A stretch of DNA of 64,000 bases, from NCBI RefSeq assembly GCF_002953215.1, contig NZ_CP026378.1, positions 3,020,540 through 3,084,539 of the forward strand, written 5' to 3'. The notes beneath the pieces were generated by a model. It saw only the letters and a list, made by a program, of their open reading frames with translations, was not told the DNA's origin and searched no databases. Shown here one piece after another: positions 41,399 through 52,318 of this stretch; position 1 is the first letter of the stretch, and every line of letters starts with the position of its first letter. This DNA comes from Mixta calida (GTDB lineage Bacteria > Pseudomonadota > Gammaproteobacteria > Enterobacterales > Enterobacteriaceae). The translations under genes and the position numbers were made by a program.

Positions 41399-42076
41399 TT
41401 AAATTTCGTCCGGGGTGCGCAGGTTGGTCACCGCAATACGCTCGCCGCGCTTCCTTTCGCGCTCGGCCTGCATATTGGCGCGGTATACGCCCTGGTCGCC
41501 TACGACCCACGAGAGCGGACGACGCTCTTTGCCGATCGATTCCTGCAGCAGCAGCAGCGCCTGCATATAAGCTTCCGGGCGCGGCGGGCAGCCGGGAATA
41601 TAGACGTCTACCGGCAGGAACTTATCGACGCCCTGCACGACGGAATAGATGTCGTACATGCCGCCCGAGTTAGCGCAGGCGCCCATGGAGATAACCCACT
41701 TCGGCTCCAGCATCTGGTCATAAAGACGCTGAATAACCGGCGCCATCTTTTTAAAGGGCGTACCGGCGACCACCATGAAGTCCGCCTGACGCGGCGAGGC
41801 GCGCAGCACTTCTGAACCGAAGCGCGCAACGTCATGCACGGCGGTAAACGAGGTGGTCATCTCCACGTAACAACAGGAAAGGCCGAAGTTATACGGCCAG
41901 AGAGAGTTTTTACGACCCCAGTTCACCATGTCGTGCAGCGCGTGTTCCAGTTTGCCCATGTAAACGCTACGGTGGACGTGCTGCTCCAGTGGGTCTGGAA
42001 CGATCTCCTGTTTCTGCAGGGGATAACGGTCGTTCTCACCACCGTTGGGGTCTATGCGGGTGAGCGTATAGTCCAT
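41399..42076 (-). CDS. nuoB: NADH-quinone oxidoreductase subunit B
   Basis: A 225-residue subunit that holds the terminal [4Fe-4S] cluster N2 reducing quinone. The rare adjacent cysteine pair is in GLSCCYVEM, with the remaining ligands in [12 protein letters not shown] and [11 protein letters not shown]. It is 15 bp downstream of nuoA. Confidence 0.97.
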   Translation of the reverse strand: MDYTLTRIDPNGGENDRYPLQKQEIVPDPLEQHVHRSVYMGKLEHALHDMVNWGRKNSLWPYNFGLSCCYVEMTTSFTAVHDVARFGSEVLRASPRQADFMVVAGTPFKKMAPVIQRLYDQMLEPKWVISMGACANSGGMYDIYSVVQGVDKFLPVDVYIPGCPPRPEAYMQALLLLQESIGKERRPLSWVVGDQGVYRANMQAERERKRGERIAVTNLRTPDEI

Positions 42077-42091
42077 CTTAATGCCTCGCTG

Positions 42092-42529
42092 TTACTGCTT
42101 TTGAGGGTTGGTGTTAGTGACCTTGCCGGTATCAACGTCCACGCGACGACGCGCAGGCGCCCAATCCAGCGCGCCAATACGCACCAGATAAACCAGTCCA
42201 GCCAACAGCACCAAAATGAAAATTGCGGCTTCAACAAAGCCGACCCAGCCGCTTTCGCGGATCGATGTCGACCATGCGTATAAAAAGAGGGCTTCCACGT
42301 CGAAGATGACGAAGAACATCGCCACGAGATAGAACTTGGCAGAAAGGCGAAGATGCGTGCTACCAACCGGATCGATGCCGGATTCAAAAGGCGTGTTTTT
42401 ATGGCGAGCGCGAGCGCGGCCGCCCAACAGCCAGCCGCCGGCCAGCATAAAGATGCACAGGCCAAAAGCGACAACGATAAAAACAGCGAATGCCCAGTGA
42501 TGAGCGATAACTTCTGTGGTTGTTGACAT
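42092..42529 (-). CDS. nuoA: NADH-quinone oxidoreductase subunit A
   Basis: The first nuo gene, 145 residues with three membrane helices. The conserved loop [36 protein letters not shown] contains the acidic residues near the quinone entry. The nuo promoter region lies upstream in the 660 bp before lrhA, which is transcribed in the same direction. Confidence 0.97.
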   Translation of the reverse strand: MSTTTEVIAHHWAFAVFIVVAFGLCIFMLAGGWLLGGRARARHKNTPFESGIDPVGSTHLRLSAKFYLVAMFFVIFDVEALFLYAWSTSIRESGWVGFVEAAIFILVLLAGLVYLVRIGALDWAPARRRVDVDTGKVTNTNPQKQ

Positions 42530-43090
42530 ACTCTCTGCTTACTCATCAAAAGTGGCGTTTAGCGTCCTGCGAAGCCGATGGCGAAGAACACACCACATTA
42601 ATTCAAGGGAAGGATGAAAAACCTTATAAAATATGCTGTCTTTAACCTATAAGCAGCAATTTAATGGGGTTTTTTACCCCTTTCTATAACCTTTTGTCAA
42701 CTTTGACAAAAGTATCCACACGTTAATTTACACTAGCATCATTTTATTAACATATGATGCGCAGAAATTAGGCTAAATCGTGTCAGTTTATGAATGTAAA
42801 TTAAGTGTAGTGGGTATTTGCACGCTTGGATCGTGCATTTAACAAACATATTTTGACAGGAAAATGAAAGATTTCCTGCCCCACAACAGGGTTATTTTTT
42901 TGATCCAGGACACACTTTTACCCTTTTTGCTAAAATAACAGACAGTTCGCATGATTATTTTTTAAGCAAAATGAATAAAGTAGCCCGTTGAAGACAAGAA
43001 AAACCTTTTGGTCAAACGACCGACGCTTTTCAGCACAGCGATGCAATTAACAGCGGCAAAACAAGCAGAATAACGCCAGGAAAGCACCAT
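42530..43090. other. nuo promoter and leader region
   Basis: About 560 bp of A/T-rich DNA between nuoA and the lrhA terminator with no open frame of interest. In E. coli the nuo promoter lies several hundred bases upstream of nuoA and is controlled by ArcA, NarL, Fis and others, and the arrangement here is compatible with that. Specific sites were not assigned with confidence. Confidence 0.5.
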
Positions 43091-43133
43091 AAAAAAAGCC
43101 TCCCGGCGCCATTAACGCTCGAGAGGCTTTTTT
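43091..43133. terminator. terminator of lrhA
   Basis: AAAAAAGCCTC and GAGGCTTTTTT form an 11-bp stem around a loop of about 19 bases. It lies about 60 bp beyond the lrhA stop codon and is symmetrical, so it can insulate lrhA from the nuo promoter region. Confidence 0.85.
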
Positions 43134-43158
43134 CCGGCGCTTTTATTCAAAAAACGCC

Positions 43159-43189
43159 ATTAATAATGAGAAAAATTCTCATTATTAAT
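43159..43189. promoter_or_regulatory. perfect A/T-rich palindrome, Fur-box-like
   Basis: ATTAATAATGAGAA-AAA-TTCTCATTATTAAT is a perfect 14-bp inverted repeat. Its core, AATGAGAAAAATTCTCATT (43165-43183), resembles a Fur box. It lies between the lrhA stop codon and terminator, where no start codon is near. It lacks a T tract and GC content expected of a terminator. Its role is unknown. Confidence 0.45.
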
Positions 43190-43191
43190 AC

Positions 43192-44118
43192 TTATTCTTC
43201 ATCATCCAACAACATCGCGTCGCCCTGTGCGGCCAGCGCCAAGTTATACGGGTCGTTGCTTGATTCCATAGCGTTGAAAATCGCCAGCGCCAGTTCGTTT
43301 TCACTGTCCGGGTTACGACACAGCAGGTACTGCGTATCCGGCAGCACCGGCAGCCCTTCCGCCGCGCCCATTACGCGCAGTTCAGGACTCATCATTTCTA
43401 CCGGACGCGCGGTCACGCCCAGACCCGCTTTCACCGCCGCGCGTACGGCCGCCAGCGTTGACGCGACGTAAGAGATACGCCACGGAATGCCCGCTTCGTT
43501 AAGATGGTCGATCGCCATATCGCGATAAGGGCTTGGCTCATCCAGCAGCACCAGAGGAATCGCTTCGCCGCGCTGGAAGATATAATCGGCGGCGCAATAC
43601 CATAGCGTCGGCGACGTGCGCAGCACCTGATGAGTAAAAGCGCCTGGGCTGGAGGTGGTGACCACCAGGTCAACTTCGCCCTGGTTCAGCATCTCCATCA
43701 TAAACGGGTTGCGTTTTACGCGAACGTCGATCGCCAGCTTCGGATAGACAGAGGTTACGCGGTTCAGCAGGAACGGCAAAATCGTATCTGATGTATCATC
43801 GGACGCGCCGATGGTCAGAACGCCCTGCACGTTGCTGTACATCAGCGAGGTACAGGCTTCGTCATTAAAACGTAAGATTTTTCGGGCATAACCGAGCAAC
43901 TGAATGCCATGCTCGGTCAGCAGCTTGTTACGGCCATGGCGAGCAAACAGCTCTTTGCCCACCAGCTGCTCCAGACGCTGCATCTGCTGGCTCACCGCCG
44001 ACTGCGTTCTGCAGACGGCGGCCGCCGCGGCAGCAAAGGTGTTGAGATCGGCGACTGCTACGAAGGTTCTCAGCAGATCGAGATCGAGATTGAGTATCGG
44101 ACGATTTGCACTAGTCAT
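43192..44118 (-). CDS. lrhA: LysR-family regulator LrhA
   Basis: A 308-residue LysR-type regulator (E. coli LrhA 312). In E. coli it represses flhDC motility genes and type 1 fimbriae and raises RpoS turnover; in plant-associated relatives (PecT/HexA) it also controls exoenzymes. The N-terminal helix-turn-helix spans [33 protein letters not shown], and the effector-binding domain fills the rest ([20 protein letters not shown]). It shares the E. coli position between nuoA and alaA. With a pectinolytic module in the same window, a HexA/PecT-like role in pectinase control is plausible but inferred. Confidence 0.95.
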   Translation of the reverse strand: MTSANRPILNLDLDLLRTFVAVADLNTFAAAAAAVCRTQSAVSQQMQRLEQLVGKELFARHGRNKLLTEHGIQLLGYARKILRFNDEACTSLMYSNVQGVLTIGASDDTSDTILPFLLNRVTSVYPKLAIDVRVKRNPFMMEMLNQGEVDLVVTTSSPGAFTHQVLRTSPTLWYCAADYIFQRGEAIPLVLLDEPSPYRDMAIDHLNEAGIPWRISYVASTLAAVRAAVKAGLGVTARPVEMMSPELRVMGAAEGLPVLPDTQYLLCRNPDSENELALAIFNAMESSNDPYNLALAAQGDAMLLDDEE

Positions 44119-45113
44119 ATTTTTTTCTTCACTTATAAGTTTTTAAGAACAACTACCCTGGTGTTACTTCCGTCGATCAAATGTCAGACGGAGATAAAGC
44201 TGGCAAAAATGACGTTTCCCGTCAGGAAACGACAGCTTTAAACTGTAAAAATGAAAAGCTGCTATTCACTCTACTGCTGAAGGAGATGCATACAACTCCG
44301 CCAGTGCCGTCAGTATTTTAGGTTGACAATCATTGAGCGCATACGCGCTGAACCTAAACGCCAAACGCGTCCTGCTTATTGATGGAAACCGAGCTAACTT
44401 CAGGCGAGCTAACTTCGGGGCCGCTGGTTCATAACTTCAATATGGCACGTCAGCAAAACTGCATAACGCAAAAACATAATAACCAACCGGACTTAACATT
44501 TACTGACGCCGCTGCAGCTTTTAGCCGCAGTCTGACGTACTTATTTTTGTCACAAAGCCCGTTGATGGATATCCTGCCACAACGACGCTTACTTTTTAAG
44601 CCCCAATCGCATTTTTCTTATCAATAAAGCACCATTTTAGCATTAATACGCCTTTTTCCCTGGATTGCTTTTTGCCCTCCCTCGCCTGAAAAGCATCCTG
44701 TTGTGCGACAGGACAGATGATGAGCGGAAGGTGTCGAAAAAGAGAACGCGATGGATCGTTCTGCGCTTTTCAGGTTATCGACACTTTAAGTAGCAAAATT
44801 TAACTGTTTCGTTCCGTATCAATCTACTATTTTTATCTTACTTTACTTCTTTTTCTGATCTGGCTCGCAAACCGTTGTGCAAGGTTTACAGCAAAAACGG
44901 CGATAACAGTTATTAATGCTACTTTTTACTCGTTAAATGGTTTTTTATACCAGATAAATCATGCTGGCTAATGTTGCATACCAGCCAGCGCGACGTTGTC
45001 TCGCGGTTGCGCCAAAAGCCTGGCCCGCCCTTCAAAAGTGGATATCAGAAGAGTAAATTGAGCGGGTTTATTTCCACGGCAGGAATGCAGTTCTGTCAGT
45101 TAAGGCGCAAGTA
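44119..45113. other. long lrhA-alaA intergenic region
   Basis: About 995 bp without a convincing gene; an 82-residue frame at 44379-44627 has no family features. lrhA and alaA diverge here. In E. coli lrhA has a long leader targeted by small RNAs, and the same may hold. A 54-bp interrupted inverted repeat (44731-44784) and a 15-bp imperfect direct repeat (GAGCTAACTTC-GG, about 44392-44419) are visible. Lower GC than the genes suggests regulatory DNA. Confidence 0.5.
44731..44784. other. long interrupted hairpin in the lrhA-alaA region
   Basis: GTGTCGA at 44731-44737 pairs with TCGACAC at 44778-44784. Inside it, AGAACG pairs with CGTTCT and AAAAG with CTTTT, giving a long stem with bulges. 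It could be a structured leader, a small RNA or a binding site. No gene start is adjacent. Confidence 0.4.
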
Positions 45114-46331
45114 ATGAATACAATTATCGAAAAATCTTCGAAGCTGGATAACGTCTGCTATGACATACGCGGTCCGGTATTGAAAGAGGCCAAACGCCTG
45201 GAAGAAGAAGGCAATAAGGTGCTGAAGCTCAATATCGGCAACCCAGCGCCCTTCGGCTTCGAAGCGCCAGATGAAATTTTGGTCGACGTGATTCGCAACC
45301 TGCCGGGCGCGCAGGGCTACTGCGATTCCAAAGGACTCTACTCCGCACGCAAAGCGATTATGCAGCACTACCAGGCGCGCGATATGCGCGACGTCACCGT
45401 TGAAGATATCTATATCGGTAACGGCGTCTCTGAGCTGATCGTGCAGTCAATGCAGGCGCTGCTGAACAGCGGCGATGAGATGCTGGTGCCGGCGCCCGAC
45501 TATCCGCTGTGGACCGCGGCGGTCTCTCTCTCCAGCGGCAAAGCGGTGCATTACCTCTGCGACGAATCCGCCGGCTGGTTCCCTGACCTGGCGGATATCC
45601 GCAGTAAAATCACTCCCCGCACGCGCGGCATCGTGATTATCAACCCGAATAACCCCACCGGCGCCGTTTACAGCAAAGAACTGCTGATGGAGATCGTGGA
45701 AATCGCGCGCGAACATAACCTGATTATTTTCGCTGACGAGATTTACGACAAAATTCTGTATGACGCCGCACAGCACCATTCGATCGCCGCACTGGCGCCC
45801 GATCTGCTGACCGTCACCTTTAACGGCTTGTCAAAAACCTACCGCGTGGCGGGCTTCCGTCAGGGCTGGATGGTGCTGAACGGGCCGAAAAAGCACGCGA
45901 AAGGCTATATCGAAGGTCTGGAGATGCTGGCGTCGATGCGCCTGTGCGCCAACGTGCCGGCACAGCACGCGATTCAGACCGCGCTGGGCGGCTATCAGAG
46001 CATCAGCGAATTCATTATGCCGGGTGGGCGTCTTTATGAGCAGCGTCAACGCGCGTGGGAGCTGATCAACGATATTCCCGGCGTCAGCTGCGTTAAGCCG
46101 CAGGGCGCGCTCTATATGTTCCCGCGCATCGATGCGAAAAAGTTTAACCTTCACGATGACCAGAAAATGGTGCTGGACTTCCTGTTGCAGGAAAAAGTGC
46201 TGCTGGTGCAGGGTTCCGCCTTTAACTGGCCGTGGCCGGATCATGTGCGCATCGTTACGCTGCCGCGCGTTGACGATCTGGAGATGGCGATCGGCAAGTT
46301 CGGACGTTTCCTCGAAGGCTACCGGCAATAG
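45114..46331 (+). CDS. alaA: glutamate-pyruvate aminotransferase AlaA
   Basis: A 405-residue PLP enzyme making alanine from pyruvate and glutamate, the main alanine synthesis route in E. coli (formerly yfbQ). The fold-type I aminotransferase blocks are complete: NPNNPTGAVYS, FADEIYDKILYD, and the PLP lysine Lys241 in FNGLSKTYRVAGFRQGW. It is monocistronic in appearance, with a strong hairpin (46339-46372, no T tract) before yfbR. Confidence 0.96.
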   Translation: MNTIIEKSSKLDNVCYDIRGPVLKEAKRLEEEGNKVLKLNIGNPAPFGFEAPDEILVDVIRNLPGAQGYCDSKGLYSARKAIMQHYQARDMRDVTVEDIYIGNGVSELIVQSMQALLNSGDEMLVPAPDYPLWTAAVSLSSGKAVHYLCDESAGWFPDLADIRSKITPRTRGIVIINPNNPTGAVYSKELLMEIVEIAREHNLIIFADEIYDKILYDAAQHHSIAALAPDLLTVTFNGLSKTYRVAGFRQGWMVLNGPKKHAKGYIEGLEMLASMRLCANVPAQHAIQTALGGYQSISEFIMPGGRLYEQRQRAWELINDIPGVSCVKPQGALYMFPRIDAKKFNLHDDQKMVLDFLLQEKVLLVQGSAFNWPWPDHVRIVTLPRVDDLEMAIGKFGRFLEGYRQ

Positions 46332-46338
46332 TCGGCCG

Positions 46339-46372
46339 CATGACGCGCGCAGCCGCTGTAGCGTGCGTCATG
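46339..46372. other. hairpin between alaA and yfbR
   Basis: CATGACGCGCGC and GCGTGCGTCATG form a 12-bp stem with one wobble pair and a 10-base loop, starting about 8 bp after the alaA stop. It lacks a T tract. It may protect the alaA message 3' end or act as a weak terminator. Confidence 0.45.
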
Positions 46373-46446
46373 AAAAGGCTATACTGTGTCGCTGCGGAGA
46401 TCGGGTTCGCCGGTTTCCGCAGCCGCCCTGAGGAGACGCCTTTTTC

Positions 46447-47046
46447 ATGAAGCAGAGCCACTTTTTCGCCCATCTTTCCCGTCTTAAACTGATCAACCGC
46501 TGGCCGCTGATGCGCAACGTGCGCACGGAAAATGTCTCTGAGCACAGCCTGCAGGTGGCGATGGTCGCCCATGCGCTGGCGCTGATTAAAAATAAAAAAT
46601 TCAATGGCAGCCTGAATGCGGAGCGCATCGCGCTGATCGCGCTCTATCATGACGCCAGCGAAGTGCTGACTGGCGATCTGCCGACGCCGGTAAAGTATTA
46701 CAACGCCCAAATAGCCCATGAATATAAAAAGATCGAAGAAATTGCGCGCCATAAGCTGATTGAAATGTTGCCTGCGGAATTGCAGGACGCCTGGCGTCCG
46801 CTGCTGGATGAACAACAGCAAAGCGAGGAGGAAACCGCGATTCTTAAGCAGGCCGACGCGCTGTGCGCCTACCTGAAGTGCCTGGAAGAGCTTTCCGCCG
46901 GCAACAACGAGTTCCGGCGAGCGTTGGCGCGCCTGGAGAAAACGTTGCAGCAGCGGCGCAGCGAGGAGATGGATTACTTTATCGAGGTCTTTGTGCCAAG
47001 CTTCAGCCTCTCTCTGGATGAGATATCCCAGGACACCCCGCTGTAA
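46447..47046 (+). CDS. yfbR: 5'-deoxynucleotidase YfbR
   Basis: A 199-residue HD-domain phosphohydrolase that removes phosphate from 5'-deoxyribonucleoside monophosphates, helping balance dNTP pools. The metal-binding HD pattern is visible as [16 protein letters not shown] and the His-Asp pair in [22 protein letters not shown]. The length equals that of E. coli YfbR. It is convergent with yfbS with only one base between the stop codons and no terminator, so transcripts probably overlap. Confidence 0.95.
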   Translation: MKQSHFFAHLSRLKLINRWPLMRNVRTENVSEHSLQVAMVAHALALIKNKKFNGSLNAERIALIALYHDASEVLTGDLPTPVKYYNAQIAHEYKKIEEIARHKLIEMLPAELQDAWRPLLDEQQQSEEETAILKQADALCAYLKCLEELSAGNNEFRRALARLEKTLQQRRSEEMDYFIEVFVPSFSLSLDEISQDTPL

Positions 47047-47047
47047 G

Positions 47048-48880
47048 TCAGAAAGGAAACAGCAGCGGCACCAGCAGCACGCTGACCGCCATCACCACCA
47101 GCGTAAAGGGCACGCCGATTTTCACAAAGTCGCCGAAGCGGTAGCCGCCTGGCCCCAGCACCAGCGTATTGACCGGCGATGAGACCGGCGTCATAAAGGC
47201 GGCGGAGGCGGCGATGGCGATAATCATGGTGAAGGGATAAGGCGATACGCCCATCTGCTGCGCCGCCGCCACGCCAATCGGCGCCATCAGCACCGCCGTC
47301 GCCGTATTGGAGATAAACAGGCCGATAGTGGCGCACAGCACAAACAGGCAGAGCAGCATAACGTGCGGCCCTCTGCTGCCAGCCACATCCATCAATCCCT
47401 GCACCACCAGCGCCACGCCGCCGGTCTTTTGCAACGCCAGCGCAAACGGCATCATGCCCGCGATCAGAATCAGACCCGGCCAGTGAATGGCTTTCCAGGC
47501 GCTTTCCATATCGATACAGCGGAATTTCCCCATCAGCAGACAGGCGATTAAGGCGGCGATGGGCCCCGGAATCACATCGGTGATCATCAGCGCCACCATC
47601 AACGCCAGGCTGAACAGCGCATGCGGCGCCTGACTGTGCGCCGGTACCGCCTCATCGATCTCGGCAGGCAACGCCAGCAGCAGCAGATCGCGTTTTTGCT
47701 GTTGCAGCTGCTGGATGCAGCGCCAGTCGCCGATCGCCAGCAGCGTATCGCCTACTTCCAGCGGCTCGTCGGTCAGCGTGCCCTCCAGCAGGCTGTTGCG
47801 TCGTCGGATGCCGATGATGCTGACGCCGAAGCGACTGCGAAAACCGAGCTCGCGCACGCTTTTGCCGGTCAATTCGGAATCAGGAGTAAGCAATACCTCC
47901 GCCATGCCGACATCGCGGGCGCGGTCGGAAAAGTAGTCGCCGCGCAGGATCAGCGGCTCCAGCCGCTGCTCGCTGCAAAACTGCCGCAGATCGATCTCGG
48001 CGGCGGACATATCAATCAGCAACACGTCACGGTCGCGGAACGTCGTCTCGCCGGTCACCGTCACCATCACGCGGCGGAATTTACGCCAGCGCTCCAGGCC
48101 CACCACGTTGGCGCCATACTTTTCACGCAGTTTGAGATCGTCCAGACGACGGCCAATCAACGGCGAGCCTGCGCGTATCGCCAGACGGCGGGCGCGTCCG
48201 CTGAGACGATATTCACGGATAAGGTCGCGGAAGTTGCGGCGGCGCGGCGCGGCGGCGACGGCAGCGTCCGGCGGGGCGGCCAGCCAGTAGCGCGCCACCA
48301 GCATGTAGCCAATGCCCAGCGCCAGCACCACCAGGCCAATAGGGGTTACGGCGAAAAAGCTGAAGCCCTCCAGCCCTTCGCGCTGTAGCTCACTGTTTAC
48401 CACCAGATTAGGCGGCGTCGCCACCAGCGTCATCATCCCGCTGATCAGCGCCGCCACGCTGAGCGGCATCATCAGCCGCGCCGGCGACGATCCGATTTTG
48501 GCGGCAACGCTCAGCACGACCGGAATAAAAATCGCCACCACGCCGGTGGAGCTCATAAACGCGCCCAGTCCGGCCACGGTCAGCATCAGCCAGAAAATCA
48601 TTTTGCTTTCGCTGTTGCCGGCGATTTTCATGAGCCATTCGCCGGTTTGCAGGGCGACGCCGGTACGCACCAGCCCCTCGCCTATCACAAACAGCGCGGC
48701 AATCAATATCACATTGGGATCGCTGAAGCCGATGGTGGCTTCCTGCAGCGTCAGCGTACCGCTAAGTACAAACGCGATGATCACCAGCAGTGCGACGACA
48801 TCCATTCGCAGCCTGCCAGACGCGAACAGCCAGACGGTCACCGCCAGCAGACCCAGCACCCACAGAAGTTGATTATTCAC
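47048..48880 (-). CDS. yfbS: putative SLC13/DASS-type membrane transporter YfbS
   Basis: An inner-membrane protein of the CitM/DASS group with two hydrophobic halves flanking two central TrkA-C (RCK_C) regulatory domains. The domains span roughly residues 205-385 ([50 protein letters not shown]). Family motifs are [14 protein letters not shown] in the first half and [17 protein letters not shown] in the second. A GTG at 48880 ([10 protein letters not shown]) gives 610 residues, the same as E. coli YfbS, with GGGGAA upstream; an ATG at 48895 is the alternative. Substrate is unknown. Confidence 0.9.
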   Translation of the reverse strand: MNNQLLWVLGLLAVTVWLFASGRLRMDVVALLVIIAFVLSGTLTLQEATIGFSDPNVILIAALFVIGEGLVRTGVALQTGEWLMKIAGNSESKMIFWLMLTVAGLGAFMSSTGVVAIFIPVVLSVAAKIGSSPARLMMPLSVAALISGMMTLVATPPNLVVNSELQREGLEGFSFFAVTPIGLVVLALGIGYMLVARYWLAAPPDAAVAAAPRRRNFRDLIREYRLSGRARRLAIRAGSPLIGRRLDDLKLREKYGANVVGLERWRKFRRVMVTVTGETTFRDRDVLLIDMSAAEIDLRQFCSEQRLEPLILRGDYFSDRARDVGMAEVLLTPDSELTGKSVRELGFRSRFGVSIIGIRRRNSLLEGTLTDEPLEVGDTLLAIGDWRCIQQLQQQKRDLLLLALPAEIDEAVPAHSQAPHALFSLALMVALMITDVIPGPIAALIACLLMGKFRCIDMESAWKAIHWPGLILIAGMMPFALALQKTGGVALVVQGLMDVAGSRGPHVMLLCLFVLCATIGLFISNTATAVLMAPIGVAAAQQMGVSPYPFTMIIAIAASAAFMTPVSSPVNTLVLGPGGYRFGDFVKIGVPFTLVVMAVSVLLVPLLFPF

Positions 48881-48931
48881 AGCATTCCCCGCCATCAGAT
48901 GCGTCCTGAATGCGCAGCATGCCATAAAACA

Positions 48932-48951
48932 AACCCCGCGATAGCGGGGTT
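48932..48951 (-). terminator. terminator of yfbT
   Basis: AACCCCGC-GATA-GCGGGGTT followed on the minus strand by TTGTTTTATG. It starts 8 bp beyond the yfbT stop codon and precedes yfbS, so the two genes are separate transcripts. Confidence 0.85.
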
Positions 48952-48958
48952 AAATCAA

Positions 48959-49618
48959 TCAGTTTTGGGTTAGCACCGTGACCGTGCCGTCGGGCGCTTT
49001 GCTGATGCGCAGCGCGGTGAGCGTAGTGAGCTGCAACGCGGTCTCCGCCAGGCGCGGCGTATCGGCGGGCGCGTTGACGGCGATCACCGCGCAGCCGGCG
49101 GCGAGGCCGGAAAGGATGCCGGCAGGCGCGTCCTCTACCACTACACACTCTTCAGGTTTTAACCCCAGCAGCTTTGCGCCGGTCAGGTAGGCATCCGGCT
49201 CCGGCTTGCCGTTTTTCACCTGCTCGGCAGTGACAAAGTGGACCGGCAGCGGCAGTCCCGCCGCATGACGACGCGCCGAGGCCACCGGCATCGAGCCGGA
49301 GGTGACGATCGCCCAGGGAATCTCAAGCGCGTTGAGCTGCTCCAGCAGATCGCGGGCGCCAGGCAGCGCGCGGACGCCGTCGGTATCCTCCGCTTCGGTT
49401 TTCTCCAGCAGGCGAAACTCCTGCTGGATCTCTTCTTCGCTGCTGCCGCGCATAAAGTGACGCAGTGAGGTGATAGCCTGCTTGCCATGGATAAAATTCA
49501 GGATCTCATCCGCATCAATAGCGTGACGTTTGCCCCAGTGAGTCCATGCGCGTTCCACCGCCGGTAACGAATCCACCAGGGTGCCGTCCAGATCGAACAA
49601 AAAGCCTCTACACTTCAC
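48959..49618 (-). CDS. yfbT: HAD-family sugar phosphatase YfbT (HxpA)
   Basis: A 219-residue haloacid-dehalogenase-type phosphatase active in E. coli on small sugar phosphates. Motif I is FLFDLDGTLVDS, motif II the VTSGSMP segment, motif III the lysine in KNGKPEPDAYL, and motif IV VVEDAPAGILSGLAAG. A GTG at 49616-49618 (VKCRGFLFD) was chosen because AAGGAAA precedes it and the protein then aligns with E. coli from residue 1; a longer frame to 49792 overlaps yfbU and is not supported. It is 13 bp downstream of yfbU. Confidence 0.93.
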   Translation of the reverse strand: MKCRGFLFDLDGTLVDSLPAVERAWTHWGKRHAIDADEILNFIHGKQAITSLRHFMRGSSEEEIQQEFRLLEKTEAEDTDGVRALPGARDLLEQLNALEIPWAIVTSGSMPVASARRHAAGLPLPVHFVTAEQVKNGKPEPDAYLTGAKLLGLKPEECVVVEDAPAGILSGLAAGCAVIAVNAPADTPRLAETALQLTTLTALRISKAPDGTVTVLTQN

Positions 49619-49631
49619 TTGCGTTTCCTTC

Positions 49632-50126
49632 TCAGGCGTTGATGATTTGCGCAATCTCAGTCGCGCACAGATGATACTGCCGCGGACAGGTTTGCCAGGC
49701 GGCAAGCATACGTTGATATTTTTCCCACATCGGCGTCTGAGCGTTAAAGCCGTGCGTGCCGCCGTCAAAGTGGGTATAGCGCCCTTCCACATTGATCATA
49801 AAACGCACGTAGCCCAGATAGCGCGCTTCGGTCGCCGCGTCAAAGCCGAGGAACTGTAGCCGACGCTCGTCAATGTCCGCTCTCTCCTTCAGGTTTTCCC
49901 AGGAGACCAGCAGCGCATGGTGCATTTCCATTATATTGATAATGGTGCGGCATATCTCTTCGCTCAGCTCGCCAAATTCGCGATCCAGCTCGCGCATCTG
50001 CAGACTGTAGCCTCGCTCAACAATGGTCTGCAACCGGCGATAGCGTTCGCCGTTGTCCGGGTCGAGCAGCGTCATCATTTTATACTGGTTAGAAAGAATC
50101 AAGCGCTGCGCGTGCGTCATATCCAT
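49632..50126 (-). CDS. yfbU: conserved protein YfbU
   Basis: A 164-residue protein of the UPF0304/YfbU family, the same length as in E. coli. The sequence [18 protein letters not shown] and [25 protein letters not shown] are conserved. Its molecular role is unknown, although overproduction has been linked to toxin-like effects in E. coli. GGAG lies seven bases before the start at 50126. It probably shares a transcript with yfbT. Confidence 0.93.
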   Translation of the reverse strand: MDMTHAQRLILSNQYKMMTLLDPDNGERYRRLQTIVERGYSLQMRELDREFGELSEEICRTIINIMEMHHALLVSWENLKERADIDERRLQFLGFDAATEARYLGYVRFMINVEGRYTHFDGGTHGFNAQTPMWEKYQRMLAAWQTCPRQYHLCATEIAQIINA

Positions 50127-50265
50127 CTTCAACTCCTGTTTCACGGCAAGGTAAAAAGATGTTCAAGAATCGCACAGCGTTCAAAAAGGCGGAATCATAA
50201 GCCCGCCTTTCTTTGATTTGAGCCAGGTTGCCGCAAAAAATTATCGGGCAACCGGCTATTCAGGC

Positions 50266-50715
50266 TCAGAGATCGTCGAGGAAGGTTTTGTCCAGCTGAC
50301 GAAAGGCGCGCTTCAGCAGATCCGCCAACGCCTGATAGGTAGGTTTACCCTCAAGCGGCGCAATGGCCTGGCCCGCCTGCTGCAACTTCTCACGCACCTC
50401 ATGGAACCAGTGCAGCAGCGTCGGCGGCAGCGGCGTGACGGAGCGGCGACCCAGCCACCACAATCCCTGCATCGGCAGGCTGCAAGCGAATAGCGCGGTG
50501 GCCACTGCCGGTCCCAGCTGGCCGCCGAGCGCGATTTGCCAGGTCAGCGTGAAAACCGCCAATGGCGGCATAAAACGGATCGCAAACCGCGTGGCGGTCG
50601 TAATGCGGTTTTCCGGGAAAATTGGCGCGAGGCGTTTATCGTTCGGCCATGTTTTCATGTAGTGCTGCCCAAGCTGGAAGGTCTTAAACCAGCCGACGCT
50701 GGATTCATTTGCCAT
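50266..50715 (-). CDS. yfbV: YfbV, DUF412 inner-membrane protein
   Basis: A 149-residue membrane protein with two helices ([19 protein letters not shown] and [23 protein letters not shown]). The family is implicated in E. coli in insulating the Ter macrodomain through MatP. The C-terminus ([18 protein letters not shown]) is nearly identical to that of E. coli. It is divergent from ackA. Confidence 0.93.
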   Translation of the reverse strand: MANESSVGWFKTFQLGQHYMKTWPNDKRLAPIFPENRITTATRFAIRFMPPLAVFTLTWQIALGGQLGPAVATALFACSLPMQGLWWLGRRSVTPLPPTLLHWFHEVREKLQQAGQAIAPLEGKPTYQALADLLKRAFRQLDKTFLDDL

Positions 50716-51049
50716 GGCTCACCTCAACTTCTTTAGCAAGATTTAAAAAATTTAAATAACGACACAACTTTCTATAACATCCTTCAAAAAATTTTGTTTT
50801 TGCTGGGGACTGCCGTTATTCTGGGCGCGTTATCAGCGCCCGCAAAACGGGTTATCCTCATTATCCTGAGGCCGAGCCGTTGAAAGCCAAGGGACTTTCA
50901 AATTTTTACGTAAAATTACCGTCTTTTTTTGCTGTCAGATAACTTTTTGCTGGCAGTATGATGGTAATCATTAATGTACCAGCTTTCATACTTTAGGATG
51001 ATAGACTGATTGCGTTTTTTTTAGCCACTTTTGACTAATAGGTACTTCC
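50716..51049. other. yfbV-ackA divergent promoter region
   Basis: 334 bp holding the promoters for yfbV (minus) and ackA (plus). A small inverted repeat TTGAAAG...CTTTCAA is visible at about 50880-50901, followed by an A/T stretch. No gene is present and no specific regulator site is assigned. Confidence 0.45.
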
Positions 51050-52252
<1,203 letters not shown>

Positions 52253-52318
52253 GTTTTTCTCCGACAGCCTCGGCTGACGGAGTTGTTTTGACACCCTGAA
52301 ATACCTGAGAGGTTTACT
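52253..52318. other. ackA-pta spacer with hairpin
   Basis: CTCCG-A-CAGCC / GGCTG-A-CGGAG (52258-52281) followed by TTGTTTTG resembles a weak terminator or attenuator. It could reduce read-through from ackA into pta, which often has its own promoter. Confidence 0.45.

Noticed and set aside
44379-44627. 82-residue frame in the lrhA-alaA gap
   Set aside because: Starts within a short tandem repeat, has low-complexity sequence and no plausible domain.
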